DNA from: Siderastrea siderea | Taxonomy: Eukaryota; Cnidaria; Anthozoa; Scleractinia; Rhizangiidae | Direction of reading: 5' to 3' | Assembly: GCA_964030785.1 (NCBI GenBank) | Contig: OZ034978.1 | Span: 3,380,001 to 3,444,000, forward strand | Length of the DNA stretch: 64,000 nucleotides | In this document: in pieces, positions 11,270-23,567 of the stretch | Numbering within the stretch: the stretch's first letter is position 1 | Layout: each line of letters opens with the position of its first letter | The notes under the pieces: model-generated | Seen by the model: the letters and a program-made list of their open reading frames with translations, nothing else | What the model was told of the DNA's origin: nothing | Databases searched by the model: none | Translations under genes and position numbers: made by a program

Positions 11270-11990
11270 TTGTAGTATTCCGTCTATGTTAAAGTTTATT
11301 AGTAGACAAACTCAACCAACCTCTCACTGGCAGACAATCTCTACACCAGAGAACTAGACAAACTCAACCACCCTTACCAAATAGATAAGCTCAACATCTT
11401 TCACTTACTTTAAGACAGTACGAGCTCCACTACGCGACCAACTCGACAAACTCCACAACCCTTGCCAAACAGACAAACTTAACAATCCTCACTTATTTTA
11501 AGACAGTACGAACCCACAATATGACCAACTCGACAAAGTCAACTAATTGTTACCCGCTGAGGCAGACTAAAACTTTACACCTCGACGCAACTTGACGCAA
11601 CTCCTTACCAAATAGGCAAACTCAATGATGCTCACTTTCTCTAAGACAGAAGAACCACACAACTTGGCATACTCAACAAACCGCACTCACTGGCAGACAA
11701 AATCTCCACGCCTCGACACAACTTGATAAATGTAACAACCCTTACCAACTACACAAACTCAACTAACCTCACTCAGTGGCAGACGAAATGTTCCAGACCT
11801 CGACACAACTCGACAAACACAACGAGCCTTGCTAAAACTTTGAATTGATCAACAATCCTTACATACTATAAGACAGTACGAACCACACCACGCGAACCAA
11901 CTAGACAAACTCGACCAACAGGCAAAGCATCCCCACGACTTGACAAAGTCAACAGACGAACTTGACCAAACACCGTAAACTTGGCAAACG
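11270..11990 (+). repeat. Degenerate minisatellite (ACAAACTCAAC-like)
   Basis: Phrases such as GACAAACTCAACC, TAAGACAGTACGA and CTCACT recur at irregular spacing through about 700 bases. This suggests an old tandem array that has diverged. Confidence 0.6.
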
Positions 11991-12587
11991 ACCAACTCAA
12001 CAAACTCCACCGGCTCCACTGACAATTGTTTTAGACGATCTTAACTCTTTCACCATTTTATTTTCATCTATCAGGCAACTCGTCAGTATGTTCTTCCGAA
12101 AGATTAAACTTTCAACCCTGTAAACTCCGTTGGCTAGACCATTTTTTTGCAATTGAATTATACAGTAATTGTTAAGTTTTTGGGTAAAGGGGTGCCTTGT
12201 TAAAGCTTGCACCACATTTAGAGGGGTCCGTCACCGTCATTTTCAAGTCAGCTTTTCGGTAGAAGAATGTTCTGAAAAATATTTCATATACCTTTTCTGG
12301 TACACGAAATGCTCTTAGAACATTAAGAGAAAGAAATCGAATGATTTTCTCAAAGGGAGAACCATAGTCAGTTTCTGGCAATTTTGCCTTGAAACCAAGG
12401 AGAAACTTTGGTCTAATGTTTTCAAGTTGCAACCCGTTTTCATTCCAGCGACCTGCTGCCAAACGGACACAGTTATAGTTTCATTGAAGTTTCAGAGAAC
12501 TGTTAGAATAATTTTAAACTACACTGAAGTAGTATTTTGGGGTTTCCTTTGGTTGCAATCTCTTTTAGCTTTTTGTAGCGATCCTGT

Positions 12588-12624
12588 CACCAATATTATT
12601 ATATATATTATTGGTGACAGTGCC
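12588..12624. repeat. AT-rich hairpin inside foldback element
   Basis: CTGTCACCAATA is mirrored by TATTGGTGACAG around an AT-only centre. Confidence 0.7.
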
Positions 12625-12954
12625 CCTTTAGGGTTAGCGATTCTTTTTAGCATATGAAGTGGTCACCAAAATGCACTCGTTAGTGAAAGAGATGAAATTT
12701 TGACTAACTTAACCAGGGCAACTGAAGGCACATAATAAAGAAGTCGTGATTACAAAACGTCCACGGATAAAATGGTGTTTGCCTGTGGAGAATACGCAGT
12801 GGAAGTTTTGCTTATTAAGTCATCGAGTTTGTCGAGCTGGTCGAACCGCTGTCCGTCCGTCAAGTTGTTGCATTGAGTCGTGCAATGAAGGAACAGGAAA
12901 ACAGAGAAATTTTAAGAGCCAACAAACTAGAGTAACAAGTAAGAGACACATCAC

Positions 12955-13040
12955 AAACCATAACATCACATCACAACACAACACAACGCAATGTGAAGAA
13001 GACAACAAAACGCAACACAATGCAACGCAACACAACCAGT
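12955..13040 (-). repeat. Mirrored pentamer tract (ACAAC/GCAAC)n
   Basis: Reverse-complement counterpart of the 11040-11260 tract, next to the right arm of the foldback element. Confidence 0.8.
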
Positions 13041-13100
13041 CGAGGTAACGTCGACCTCGACCAAAAACTCCACGGAAACAATTGGTCAAAAAACGCTGCA

Positions 13101-13729
13101 CATTTGTAAAGGGTTAATAAAACAAGACTTGTGCACTTTCAAGTAATTTATTCATCTTTATTATTTTGTGTTCATTTTTTTTTCTGCCCAACCAATCCAC
13201 CTCCTTTAAGCTGGAAACAAAAAATTTTCCTTTGGATGGTCTTCAATCCCTTGAAATAAACTGAAGTCCACAAAGTAAATACCTTACCAGTTCCTGAAGT
13301 CCTTCTGCAATGCCTTCTTTCACACTGATCGATCATCACACCCATGAATGGTCAGTTCTAGCCTTTCACAACCACAGATCCTCATTTCTTTCAGGGAGAC
13401 AAAAAGAAAAGAATTCAGGGGTAAATTAAGCACTTCATAAAAGCATGCTAGAAAAGAAGCAACTATTACCAGCCCTGTCAAAACAATTTGTAGCAGCAGA
13501 GAATAGAAGAAGTAGGCAGCAAAGACCAGCAAGGAGGTTCCTCAGAACCTCAGTGTGATGCTAGATGCAAGCGGCAAATGATTGCCTGCAGACAGCAAAC
13601 TTGTCAGCTGCTGGCACATTTTGACAGGGCTGTATTACTGTGCAAATTCAAACACTTTGAAATAACTTAGCATTTGTGATGATAGCCAAGTGGTTCTGTC
13701 ACGGCTTACATTTCCATTTCCTTCTGTGG
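13101..13729. other. Intergenic DNA, nothing recognised
   Basis: A-rich and T-rich sequence between the foldback element and the mariner MITE. No domain, RNA gene or clear repeat was recognised. Confidence 0.5.
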
Positions 13730-13731
13730 TA

Positions 13732-13923
13732 CAGTACCCGGCAAAAGTAAGTTGACCGTCCCTTGATACTCGAACGCCTCGACTCGATCCTCAAAACTTG
13801 AAAACTTCGAGTGTCGAGTTTCGAGTCGAGAACTTCGAAACTTGATTCTCGATTCGCAAAAACATCGAGGATCGAGAATCGAGTTTCGAATCGAGACTGT
13901 CAACTTACTTTTGCCTGGTACTG
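13732..13923. mobile_element. Mariner-type MITE with TA target duplication
   Basis: A 192-bp element starts CAGTACCCGGCAAAAGTAAG and ends with the near-exact reverse complement (24 of 25 terminal bases agree). TA flanks both sides (13730-13731 and 13924-13925). The interior is rich in TCGAGA/CTCGAA inverted motifs and could fold back. CAGT ends and TA duplication fit Tc1/mariner. Confidence 0.88.
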
Positions 13924-16394
13924 TAGCTCTAATTGAGTGGGCAACCATGAAACACCCTCAAAAGCTTATCTTGTAAACAACAAATAAAAATTTCTCCTTT
14001 TTTGTCAGTAGCAACAGATGAAATTTCTTACACGACAGTTGCTTCCTTCAAAAAATTGACGCTCCCTGGACAAGTATGCTAGATTTACTGGAGAATACCA
14101 CCTTGATTTTTAGCCTCTCTGTCCTGAACAGGGTCTGTAACTTTTTGCCAGTCTGTCCTAAACAGGGTCTGAACTTGTCCTTGACAGGGTGTGGTTGTAG
14201 GATTGCTGGATACTGTACAATTATTGTGGTTGCACGATAGAATTGCTTAATACTGTACAACTATTGTCTTATACAGTATTCAGCAATTCTAGATCAGGGA
14301 CGTTTACTAGTCTTTAAAAACACTTTTAAATTGTGTAAAACAAGAGTGTGTGTATTTGCCATTTGTCTTTAACAAGGACCTAAAAGAGAGGGCGTTATCC
14401 TAAACAGAGTTGGTATTTTGGTCCTTTTTTGTTCTAAACAGGTCCAAGATTTTAGACCCTGAGTGGCACCCCTACACCCAAACATGGATCAAGTGCACCC
14501 CCCCCCCCCAGGTTTCAGACAGACTTTTTTACAAACCCTTGAACTGTAACAAAAAAAATTGTAACAAAAAAAAATTGCAACATTAAAACAATCGAACAGT
14601 CTTAGAATATCAGTAGGGAAAACTTTCACACATGTCTAAACGAACAGTCTCTGTTTTTTTTTTTTTTCAGTTGCATAGTTCAGTAAGCAAAACAATGTAA
14701 AACTTATTACCTGAAACCTCCTGCTCGTCGCTGCAATCCAAGTGAAGTTGGCATGTAGCGTCGGTCAATTAACCCGTCTTTTATTCGAGTGGTTTAGTCA
14801 TTCATCATTTTATCTGCAAAACGAAAAGCATGTGAGTAGACCTCAATGAACTTCAAGCGAAAAACGACCGAGTAAGTAAAAAGAAGCGAAACCTGAAGAC
14901 TCAAGTGTTCTCGCTACCGAAAAAGCGAAACCAATTGCAAGATTTAACTTAATGCGCAGGCCGATGACATACCACGCCCAGTGCGCAAACAGCTGAGAAT
15001 AAGACTCTGGGTTCAAAACAAACTAAATCTTTGGGAATTCAAAAGGGTTTTGCGCCCAGAAAGTGTCAATAAAGCCTAAAGCTTGTTCCACACCAAAAGA
15101 GATTCCGAAAGATCAAAAGCAATATCTGCCAGTCTTCGTCGCTTGAAATCTAGAAAAATTCACGGAAGACATTTCTTACCTGCGTTGTGAGACTTGTCCC
15201 TTTTCGAGCGGTTCGTACACCGTTTTATCTGCAAAACGAAAAGTATTGAGTGAAATTCGAGAGAAAAACAATGTAGGAACTAAAAGTACGTTGTTTCTCG
15301 AGACCTGAGTGTTCTTGTGCGACTGAAAAAGCAAAACTAAATTGGAGATTTGTTTGTTTACGGCAGAAGCAACTCGATGATACGTCACGCCCACCTCAAA
15401 AACAACCGGGAATCCTTCGTTTCAAAACAAACTAAATCTTAGAAAATTCAAAAGAATTTCACAGCAATTTCACGTTCCAGATTGAAAGAAACACCAAAAG
15501 AGAGAAAATATTCTGCCACACTACGTCGTTACCCAGAAGAAGTATGACAGCAAAACGCACATCTTGCGAGTTAGAAGTGACATTACAAGCTAAAATTCTA
15601 CTCACTATCGCTGGAACATTGTTTATGTACATCAGCAAAGGTATGCTGTAACTCCTGGATCCCAAGGGAGAGCATAAAACGCAGTTTTGAATGAATTTAG
15701 TGGAACACATCAGCTGATACTTTCTTTCAAAGACACGACCTATCTTTCGGGGCGCTCAAATGTCATGTGGTCATACGCAAATGTATCTGGGTAACAGCAG
15801 CAATTTTCGTGTGTCTTACATCACATAAGGAATGAAAAGAGACTGGTCCATCAAAGCGGGCGGGAGACTTTATGGTGGCATCTCGCTGTGGTACAGGGGT
15901 GGTAATTATTGCTTTATTTCTTTGAAAGTTTATTAGACTGGTTTGCACATCCGTATTTTTTTCTGATGTTTCATTACAGTTTATCACTAAAGTCAGTGTC
16001 TTGCTTCAGACCATTTTTGCACCAAAAATACCAAAACATGTCGAAATTGAAAAGAACACCGTAAAAATTAGAGATTCTTACCTTTGAGTCAAAATCATAG
16101 TTAATCGTGACTTTCAGAACAGAATCTATCGCAAGATTTTGACAGAGTCCGTACTTTATATAAATCTTGCCAAGTGTTTGTTGCAGATGAACTAAATTTT
16201 TTTGGTTTGTACTATTTCAAGTCAGATGACTGAGCAACATTATTTCCATAGAACTAGACACATTTATGTACATAGGCAAGATAAGAATTTTGAAAGGAAG
16301 CAGCTAGTTGGGGGGTAAAGTTGGGGAACTAACAAAAATGGGGCTGGAATAGGGATTGAAGGATATGGGAGGTAGTAATTTTGGGTCACACTTC

Positions 16395-16425
16395 CCCTCC
16401 CCCTCCCCCTCCCCCTCTCCACTGC
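16395..16425 (+). repeat. (CCCCCT)n simple repeat
   Basis: Short hexamer run exactly where the two long repeat copies stop matching. Confidence 0.8.
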
Positions 16426-16849
16426 ATACTAAAACTGGTTTAGAATGTATTCTGTCTCCTGCAAAGCCACCTAAGATTTTGGTTTCTTAGCTCCACCCTT
16501 TAATTCTAAATTTTCAAGATGTTTTCTTTATATTGGCTCACACAGAATTCTGAGTGCTATATGGAATTTGGCACCAGAAAAGAATGTCGTGATAAATTAT
16601 GTAGGCAAAAAAACAATGGTGCATCCTTCCTCCCAGCTGCATTTAGACATAGGATTTATTTCAGAGGCTGCACTTGGTAAGTAAGTCAATAGCATGATTC
16701 AATTGCCAGTTGCGTAAATTAAGAAAGGTTCTGTGACAAGATGTTGTCTTTTGATCTAGGCTTTTTTAAGGGCAATATTGCTGAAGGCTGTTAACAGTGT
16801 GTTTCTTGGCTTTATACGTGTATCTCAAGGCATGAGATGTGGAAAGGTT

Positions 16850-16972
16850 CTTGAAAAAGGATCCTACAGGATCTTGTATTGGATCCTACAAAATTTTAAA
16901 GTAGGATCTTATTAAGATCCTTAGTTAGGATCCTTTTAAGATCCTTTTAAGATCCTGTGTGGATTTACCACA
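16850..16972. repeat. Clustered AGGATC/GATCCT repeats
   Basis: About ten copies of GGATC or GATCC spaced 10-20 bases in both orientations. No element ends identified. Confidence 0.6.
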
Positions 16973-17354
16973 GATTTAATTGACACTGTGTACTTTCACT
17001 GCTTCACAGCTTGCTTTTTGCTATTTTCATTCATTCAACGTCAGTTACTCCTTGCATTTTGAGATACCCTGTGTTGGTTTATGCCACAAGTACATATATT
17101 ACTAAGATGCACTTGTTAGCAGAGGATTTAAAATACTAGGGTTTCCTGTTGTCTTCTATAAATTATTCAAATTTTGCTGTTAGTGGAATATAATACACAG
17201 GACTGACTAGAAACAAACTTGACAATTTATGTCAAACCAAGGGATCACTCATTTGAATCTTAGTTTACTTACTTTACTTTAATGAGTTTTATATTGTGAA
17301 AACATCAACGTGGCATTTTCGAATGCACATTACAATACATTGGAAATAAAAATA

Positions 17355-17842
17355 ATGGGCGACTTCAACATCCACGTCGATATGGCCGAGGACCCTGACT
17401 CTATTAAGTTTCTTGATTTGATAGAATCGTTTGGGCTCCAACATTACACGTGAAACATGCCACCCACAAAAGTGGTCATACCCTGGATTTGATCATTACC
17501 CGACATTGTGACAGTATCATATCAGCTGAACCAAGACCAGGCCAATATTTATCCGATCATTTGTCTACTTCTTGCTCTCTTCAGATTGAGAAACCATCAT
17601 TTGTATCTAAGACTGTTACATATAGGAAATGGAAATCTGTCAATACCGAAAACTTGAACAGGGATTTGATGGAGTCAGATCTATGTCAAAACACCCCTGA
17701 TGACTTGGAAAGCTTGGTTGCTTGCTATAATAACACACTGAAAGCAACGTTGGATAAGCACGCCCCTCTGAAGTCCAAAACTGTTACTATCAGGCCACGC
17801 GTCCCCTGGTTCAGTTCAATCTTCGTGAAGTATTTATATTAG
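17355..17842 (+). pseudogene. Non-LTR retrotransposon endonuclease fragment (decayed)
   Basis: The encoded sequence GDFNIHVD followed by FLDLIESFGL, then HATHKSGHTLDLIITR and SDHLSTSCSL, is typical of the C-terminal half of the apurinic-type endonuclease of LINE elements (GDFN, LDLIIT and SDH motifs). The frame slips by one base near 17447-17451, so it is split over two frames. No reverse transcriptase follows before the stop at 17840-17842. A dead, 5'- and 3'-truncated copy; I cannot place the clade. Confidence 0.85.
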
Positions 17843-17965
17843 GTTTTCCTTTTTTCCTTCAGTGAGTCAACCTTTACCAGAACGAAACTCAGCTTCACTG
17901 GTGATGTGGTGGAATTCACTGAAATGTCAGGTAGTCATAAGGTTGAATCCAACCTCTAATATTAA

Positions 17966-19063
17966 CCGCTTAACGTCCGTGCCGGCCTGAGCCGGCCTTG
18001 ATTTTGCGCGTGTTCGCTTTTGGCCCCAGCCTCCCCTAGAAAGGCTTTTTTGGTCCCTTTTTGTCCTAGTTGTCTTCGGGAATGTTCAACCAATCAGAAT
18101 CCACCAACTGCGCATATATTTGAAGGCTTGAGGGGGTCCTAGAAGGGAAGACTTTTTGTCACTCTCCAAGAAGATCACATTTCACTCAAAATGGCTGCCG
18201 TGCTCTTCACGCGTGAATTTTCAAGATGGCAATATCTCGCTCTCGGAAGGAAGGATTACCTTTTGAAACTTAAAAATCGAAAGAAGAAGCTCTAAGGAAC
18301 ACTCGACAAGTTAAGCGATGGAATTTAGAGCTTTTAGAGCGAAGAAAACATCTTTCGAGGACGAACAGCTGTTTTGTCAAAGCGAAGGACAATCTTGCAT
18401 CGCAAGAGATTTTTCGAACTGCGGACTTTCTGGGAAATGCTCAAGCACTTCTACGAGTCTACGGTAGAGTAAATTACACATTTGATTGTAAATTTTTACC
18501 GAAATAACTTCTTAATTGAAGGATTCTTTGTATTTCTTAAAGTTTTCGTAAAAGTTTTGAAAAACGTGCACAGTTCGCATCAGTAAATGCTCTTCAAAAT
18601 AACTTGCACATCGAGCGAAATCGCTTGCGCGTAGCTTCCCTCGAAGAAAGAATTGAACGCGTTTGGTTTTCAGAAACGAATAAAGGCGTGTATTAATAAA
18701 TGTGTTATTTAGAAAAGCTTACTGTCTCCTCTTCTGCGAATCTTCGTTCAAGAAATTTCCAAAAATAGTAATCTGACCTAAACACACACACAATCCTCTG
18801 TTGTGGTTTGATTTCACGCGCGAGACAACATGTGAATCTCTTGCGTAAATTTTCAAAATTTTGACTTCAAGATTGTATTTTTGGCTAATTCTTAATTGAC
18901 AACTGGTGTATTTTATTCGAAAGTTAGAAATTCTAACTATTCTAGATCAAGTGAGTGTTGTGTTTTCGAGCCTATAAATTGTCGTTTCGTACTGCACATG
19001 GGGTTGTTTATTACCAACTGCTAACTTAGCGAATCGATCAAAAAACACGCGGCCGGTAATGAG
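17966..19063. mobile_element. Possible TTAA-flanked non-autonomous element
   Basis: TTAA at 17962-17965 and 19064-19067 brackets ends that agree imperfectly as inverted repeats (CCGCTTAACG... against CTCATTACCG..., about 9 of 13). This could be a piggyBac-type element, but the end match is weak. No protein is seen within. Confidence 0.3.
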
Positions 19064-20276
19064 TTAAGATTTATGTAATAATATTTAATACTTATAATGT
19101 GCAAATTAACATAAAAAGGGGATGAATATCAATAATTTCACTATCATTCTAATTTCCTTCCCCTACTTTCCTCTCAGTTTAGTTAGACATCTCAAAGCTC
19201 CTGTTTATTACCAAACAACAAGCTTTATTACCAAATAGAAAAAAAAAGTTAAACTTTACATTATAATATATTAATACAAAAAAGAGGTAATGTTTACTCA
19301 GGATAACTATAAAGCTAAGCTCCGTGAATGGACTACCCTGAGTAATACATGTAAATACATATTTTTCTTTTTTCTCTTATATATATTTTCTAGATAAAGG
19401 TGTCTACTCTACTCTTCTCAGGCTATGTTCAAAAACTCCTGTGTTTCTGATTGGAAGTGAAGGAAAGAGTCCTAGCAAAATATTAGAGCAGGTGAAATGC
19501 TTAATTTGACTGTCTAAGGATGCCAGGGCTATATCCACCTTGTCCCAGTAGAACATGTGCATGGTTCTAAACCAACACTAGGCTGCACATTATATAGGGC
19601 GCAATCTGAAAAGGAAGCTAGTTTGATAAACATAAGCTCACAAAAGTAGAATTTCAGTCATCAGTTGCGATCAAGATTTTTCTGTTCTTTTCTTCTGTAC
19701 ACAGATGTATTCTTGATACCATGGTAAACCTCACCCCTGGCAAGCAATTTCTTGTTATCTACCAAGACCGAAACGGCAGCAGAGCCTACAGTGTATCTAC
19801 TGAATGCAACAATATATGCTCAAATCCTGTTTCATAACCCTTGCACTCAGTAAGTCAGTCAAATGTATGGCCACAATCACCAGCTGTTTCTCTATCATAC
19901 TATTATCCTTGAAACATTGCTGTTTTGGGGACAGGGGGAGGTGGCAATGTTGTTGAAGTTCTTTAAATGAGTGAGATTCAAGGACCCAGGATCGTGTTAC
20001 AGTTTATTGTCTTTTCTTATTACTGCCAAGTTCACTTAAAAACCACTTGCTCGTTCCCTTAGTCTTCCTAAAATTATTTCAAAGTAGGATTCTAACAAAA
20101 GAAAAACAAGAAAAGGCCTATGGGCATTAAACCCGACTGTCACCCCCCACCAAACTCTGCCCCCCACCCTCCCCTCCAAAGCATCATGAAAGCATGTGAG
20201 CAGGAGCTTAACTTTGTTGCGTGTGAATTTTATGTAAAACATGTATGGCTACCACAAAGGTAAGTGTGGTAAGTCT

Positions 20277-20628
20277 TAGGGCTGTAATGATACATTTTCC
20301 CACAATACAACACATATCTCGATACCAGGGCCATGATACAATACACAATACAATACATTACTGTGCGTGACAAAACTAGTTACACTACTTTTAAATAATT
20401 TATTTCCATAATAAATTTAACACAGTGTTAACACGACATCAAATCGCCTTACAAGGGTTAAAATGTAGAGCTTGGGTACGGAATAAAAAAGACAGTGATT
20501 TCCCAAATTTGTTGATGTAGCATATTTTCTTGTATCATAATACCGTGATGTCTTATTTAAATATCGATGTTTGTATCGTTGGAAAAATATTGTGGTTCAC
20601 CGCTGCATCAGTGTATCGTTGCAGCCTA
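20277..20628. mobile_element. hAT-like MITE at the 3' end of repeat copy A
   Basis: Starts TAGGGCTGTAATGATACA and ends in a reverse complement of the same form (TGTATCGTTGCAGCCTA). The interior is rich in ATACAATAC and ATATCGATG. A second copy is at 41267-41629. No exact target duplication is found here: GTAAGTCT on the left, CATGTCGG on the right. Confidence 0.7.
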
Positions 20629-21009
20629 CATGTCGGAGTAGGGTTTTCTGTAGTTTATTAAAACTAAAGCTTCATTTTGGATGAGGGCATTGAATTGACC
20701 CAAAACATCTTAGATGAGTTGTTGCTGTTTATGAAGACTGATTTGTATGTGACATTTTGTGCCATGTCGCTGCTTTGTTCAAGTGCAGGCGTTGGGTAAA
20801 GAATTTCCCTGTACACCCACCTATAGGAAGTAACTCTTTCAGGTAATAGGAGGAAATGACTCTAAAGGACGTGATGTAGAGTCATCGTTTTAAACAGGAA
20901 CATGTGTTTTTAGCATGCTAGTAAACAAACTTTAGAAACGGGAAATGCCAAGCCATTTATTTGTGAGATAAAATAATCCTTTTCAGTGCAGTATAGTTAA
21001 AGTGGCGTA
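20629..21009. other. DNA upstream of the Tc1-like gene, ends not located
   Basis: Holds the leader of the Tc1-like element. I could not find its terminal inverted repeat or TA duplication here. Confidence 0.4.
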
Positions 21010-21600
21010 ATGTTAACAAATCACAACCAAAAAAATGGGAAGACGGCAAGTACCAATATCGGCCGAGACAAAAGCTCTAGTTGTTCTTTTGAGAACAAGT
21101 TATGGAACAAGTTAAGTTATGATAAACGAGGGATAAGGTCTTTAATTCGCACTATTCGAAAGCTGCGAACAAAGAACGTTAATTTCACAATCAAGCAGTT
21201 AGCAGAGGCGAGTGGAATAAGTCATCTGGCAAGCCAAAGAACGATATCACGATACCTCAATGAACAAGGGTACAAGTTCCTTCAGACGAGAAAGAAAGGG
21301 CTACTGACCGCAAAGGACCGGCGGTTAAGATTACAGTATGCACGAAGAATGAAGCGAAAAGTAAAAGAAAGCCCAGAGTTCTGGACAGAAGATGTGGCCT
21401 TTTACTTGGATGGGGTGTCGTTTGTTTATAAAACAAATCCCTTAAGTAAGGCTACGGAAGGCCCGTGTTTGGCGCCGAAAATCAGAGGGACTCACTTTGA
21501 CAGCAAAGGGCTCCAAAGACCTTGCAGGGGGAAAAAGACTACACGTTTTAGTAGCTATCAGTTTTAAAAAGGGTGTAATACTTCATGAAGTGTACGAAAC
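21010..21600 (+). pseudogene. Tc1-like transposase, N-terminal part (split by hAT insertion)
   Basis: DNA transposase of the Tc1/mariner (IS630) superfamily. From ATG 21010, residues about 35-100 hold a helix-turn-helix region (FTIKQLAEASGISHLASQRT, ISRYLNEQGY). FYLDGVSFVYKTNP (D134) supplies the first catalytic Asp. A one-base slip near 21485-21492 moves the true frame, so the annotated frame stops at 21567. The real frame continues through VAISFKKGVILHEVYET to 21600, where the hAT target duplication begins. The rest of the gene resumes at 35126. Confidence 0.88.
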
Positions 21601-22010
21601 GATGACAGGGCTTGAAATAACGGCCGGTCAACGGACAATGTCCGGTCAAAAATAGGTTTTGTCCGGTCAAATCCTTGGATGGCCGGACAATTTGTCCGGT
21701 CGTTTACGCTTGTAAAGAAAAATTCAATGCGGATCTTCAGGTTTTAAATTTTTATAGGTTCAACATTATTGGCGTTTGTGAATAAAAAGGGGAAAAGACA
21801 GAGATACTACCAGACCAAGAACTTTTAAAAAATGATTCATAATAGTGGTTGTAAAATTTCCGGTGGTTGCAAATCTTCGCTTTGTCATTCATCAAGCCGT
21901 CACCGCAAATTAGCGGGTCTTCCGGAGTAGCGTGTGTAGCAGTATGAATTACTATATTCTTATAATATATAGTCCGCTTGGATTTTGTAAACGTGACGTG
22001 AGAAGCATAA

Positions 22011-22251
22011 CAATGCCTCTCAGACTCTCGGGCAACACTCAGCGAGAACACCCTTAGCCACCTGATAAGAGTCAAAATGGAAGGTCCCCCTTTTCAAGGT
22101 TACGACACTACACCAGCCATTCACTTGTGGGTAACGAGCGCCACTCGCCCTCCGAACCAAAGCAAGAGGAAATCGTACAAGGCCCGAGAGTTTGCGAAAA
22201 GGGGAATGGTCTTGATTGATTGTTCTTCAACTGAAGAAGATTCCGATTCAG
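22011..22251 (+). pseudogene. hAT transposase C-terminal fragment, part 1
   Basis: Open frame reading ...LSENTLSHLIRVKMEGPPF, TPAIHLWVTSATRPPNQ and SSTEEDSDS. The SHLIRV / TPAIHLW / RPNQ pattern with an acidic-serine tail resembles the end of ZNF862-like hAT transposases (from memory). It is interrupted at 22252 by the CACTA-like element and continues at 34153. Upstream, the frame closes at a stop just before 22011, so the rest of the gene is missing. Confidence 0.7.
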
Positions 22252-22269
22252 CCCTTGTAGAACCAGACA

Positions 22270-22870
22270 TATGTAAAACCTAAGTTGCTGCTATTTTTTT
22301 GCTATGTAGGGCTATGTCTTAGCTATGTATAGCTCAACACTGCCTATGTTATTACTATGTAACATGCTACAGTACATAGTCCAGGGTATGTAAAACATAT
22401 TTTGAAACTATGCGGAGGCTATTTGAAAATCACATAGTCTTTGAATACATATGTGAACACTAATCAAAATCTTAACATAGCTTTGACATAGATATTTATT
22501 TCCTTTGCTTCTGACAAAGAGTCTATGTATTTACTATGTGACAATCCAACATAGCTTTTAAATAGCATGCTGACATCCAATTTTACAAGTAAAAGGTTAC
22601 ATAGCTTTAACATAATACTATTTATTTCCTATGTCATGGCAATGACAAATGAAACATCCTATGTATTTACTATGTGACAATCTGACATACCTGTTAAATA
22701 ACCATGTTGCAGTTAACATCAAAGGTAAAACGTGACATAGCTTTTACATAATGCTATTTATTTCGTATGTCATGGACATAAACAATCAATGCATCCTATG
22801 TATTTACTATGTGACCATCCCACTTAGCTATTAAATAGCAACGTGAAGTTAAAATATCAGTGTGCACTCA
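22270..22870. repeat. Left subterminal CTATGT/ACATAG repeat region
   Basis: CTATGT, ACATAG, TTACTATGTGACAATC and CTATTTATTTC recur many times in both orientations, mirrored at the right end of the element. Likely transposase binding sites. Confidence 0.8.
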
Positions 22871-22899
22871 ACAATACAGTGTTTTTTACAAAAGAAAAT

Positions 22900-23100
22900 G
22901 CAGTCAAACTTCTATTAAACGGCCACCCTCTATTAAGCCCCAAGTTATCAAAGTCCCCAGATTATTGTTAGTAAAATACTGTAAATGAAACCTCTTCAAA
23001 GTGGCCACCTCCATAGAGTGGCTTCTGCCACCTTTTTGGACGTCCCGATGAGGGTTTTCTATTTTCTTTACCCCTATTAAGTGGCCACCCAAAATCTAAT
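22900..23100. repeat. Possible pogo/Tigger-like MITE fragment inside CACTA-like element
   Basis: CAGTCAAACTTCTATTAAACGGCCACC and, near the other side, TATTAAGTGGCCACC resemble pogo-type terminal sequence, but the ends are not cleanly inverted. Low confidence. Confidence 0.3.
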
Positions 23101-23567
23101 AAATGTACATGGGGGGTCTAAAAAAGGCGATGACCGATTAAGAGCCCGAAATGGGATGCAAAAACTTTTAGAAACTTTCAAACAGTTATCCTTTGCCAAA
23201 TCAAATGATCTAGTTTACGCATTGAAGCTCCCCAGTCGAAAGCGACAGACGCATGTGCAGGATTCTTTTAAGTAATACCCTTTGGTACATAGGGTTCTTT
23301 GAGACCTTGTCACAGGATTTTCTTGAAATCAGATTTGTGCGAGAGGATATTGCATTTCCACACAATTTGTGAATACTAACAGTATTAAATAGGCTTTATT
23401 ATTTGCAACAGTAGTCACAAGCCTCCAAGCATGTTTGTATTTGGATAAATTGATTTTGCTACTAAGTCTCATGCTAATAAATTGCTAACACTAACTGTTA
23501 CAGACATAATACCATGGAGCTTGTAATGGTAACTAATGTGGTAATATATACAGGACAATAATACTAG

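Larger units (their letters stand above)
10935..13100. mobile_element. Foldback element with pentamer-rich arms
   Basis: The left arm (from about 10936, GCAGCGTTTTT, then GAGTTTTTGGTCGAG and GACGTTACCTCGACTGGTT) returns as a reverse complement at about 13020-13100. Inside the arms lie the TGTTG/CGTTG pentamer tract (11040-11260) and its mirrored ACAAC/GCAAC tract (12955-13040). The centre holds degenerate CGACAAACTCAAC-type repeats (11270-11990) and an AT-rich hairpin at 12588-12624. No transposase is seen. Ends are approximate and no target duplication was found. Confidence 0.7.
14050..20628. repeat. Long dispersed repeat, copy A (interrupted)
   Basis: From AAAAAATTGACGCTCCCTGG at 14050 this runs nearly identical to 38029 onward, up to about 16430, and again from about 19475 to 20628, where both copies end in GCAGCCTA. 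The 16437-19474 part is present only here. Neither copy shows a convincing protein. Some short segments look like minus-strand exons: near 14710-14815 and 15181-15226 a CGTTTTGCAG acceptor and a GTAA donor enclose open sequence. High similarity suggests recent duplication or a long non-autonomous element. Confidence 0.85.

Noticed and set aside
11060..11357. Cys/Val-rich open frames on +
   Set aside because: They are translations of the TGTTG/CGTTG pentamer tract.
22904..23092. Small open frame with GGHLIGVKK-like text
   Set aside because: Falls in a repeat rich in GTGGCCACC; no domain.
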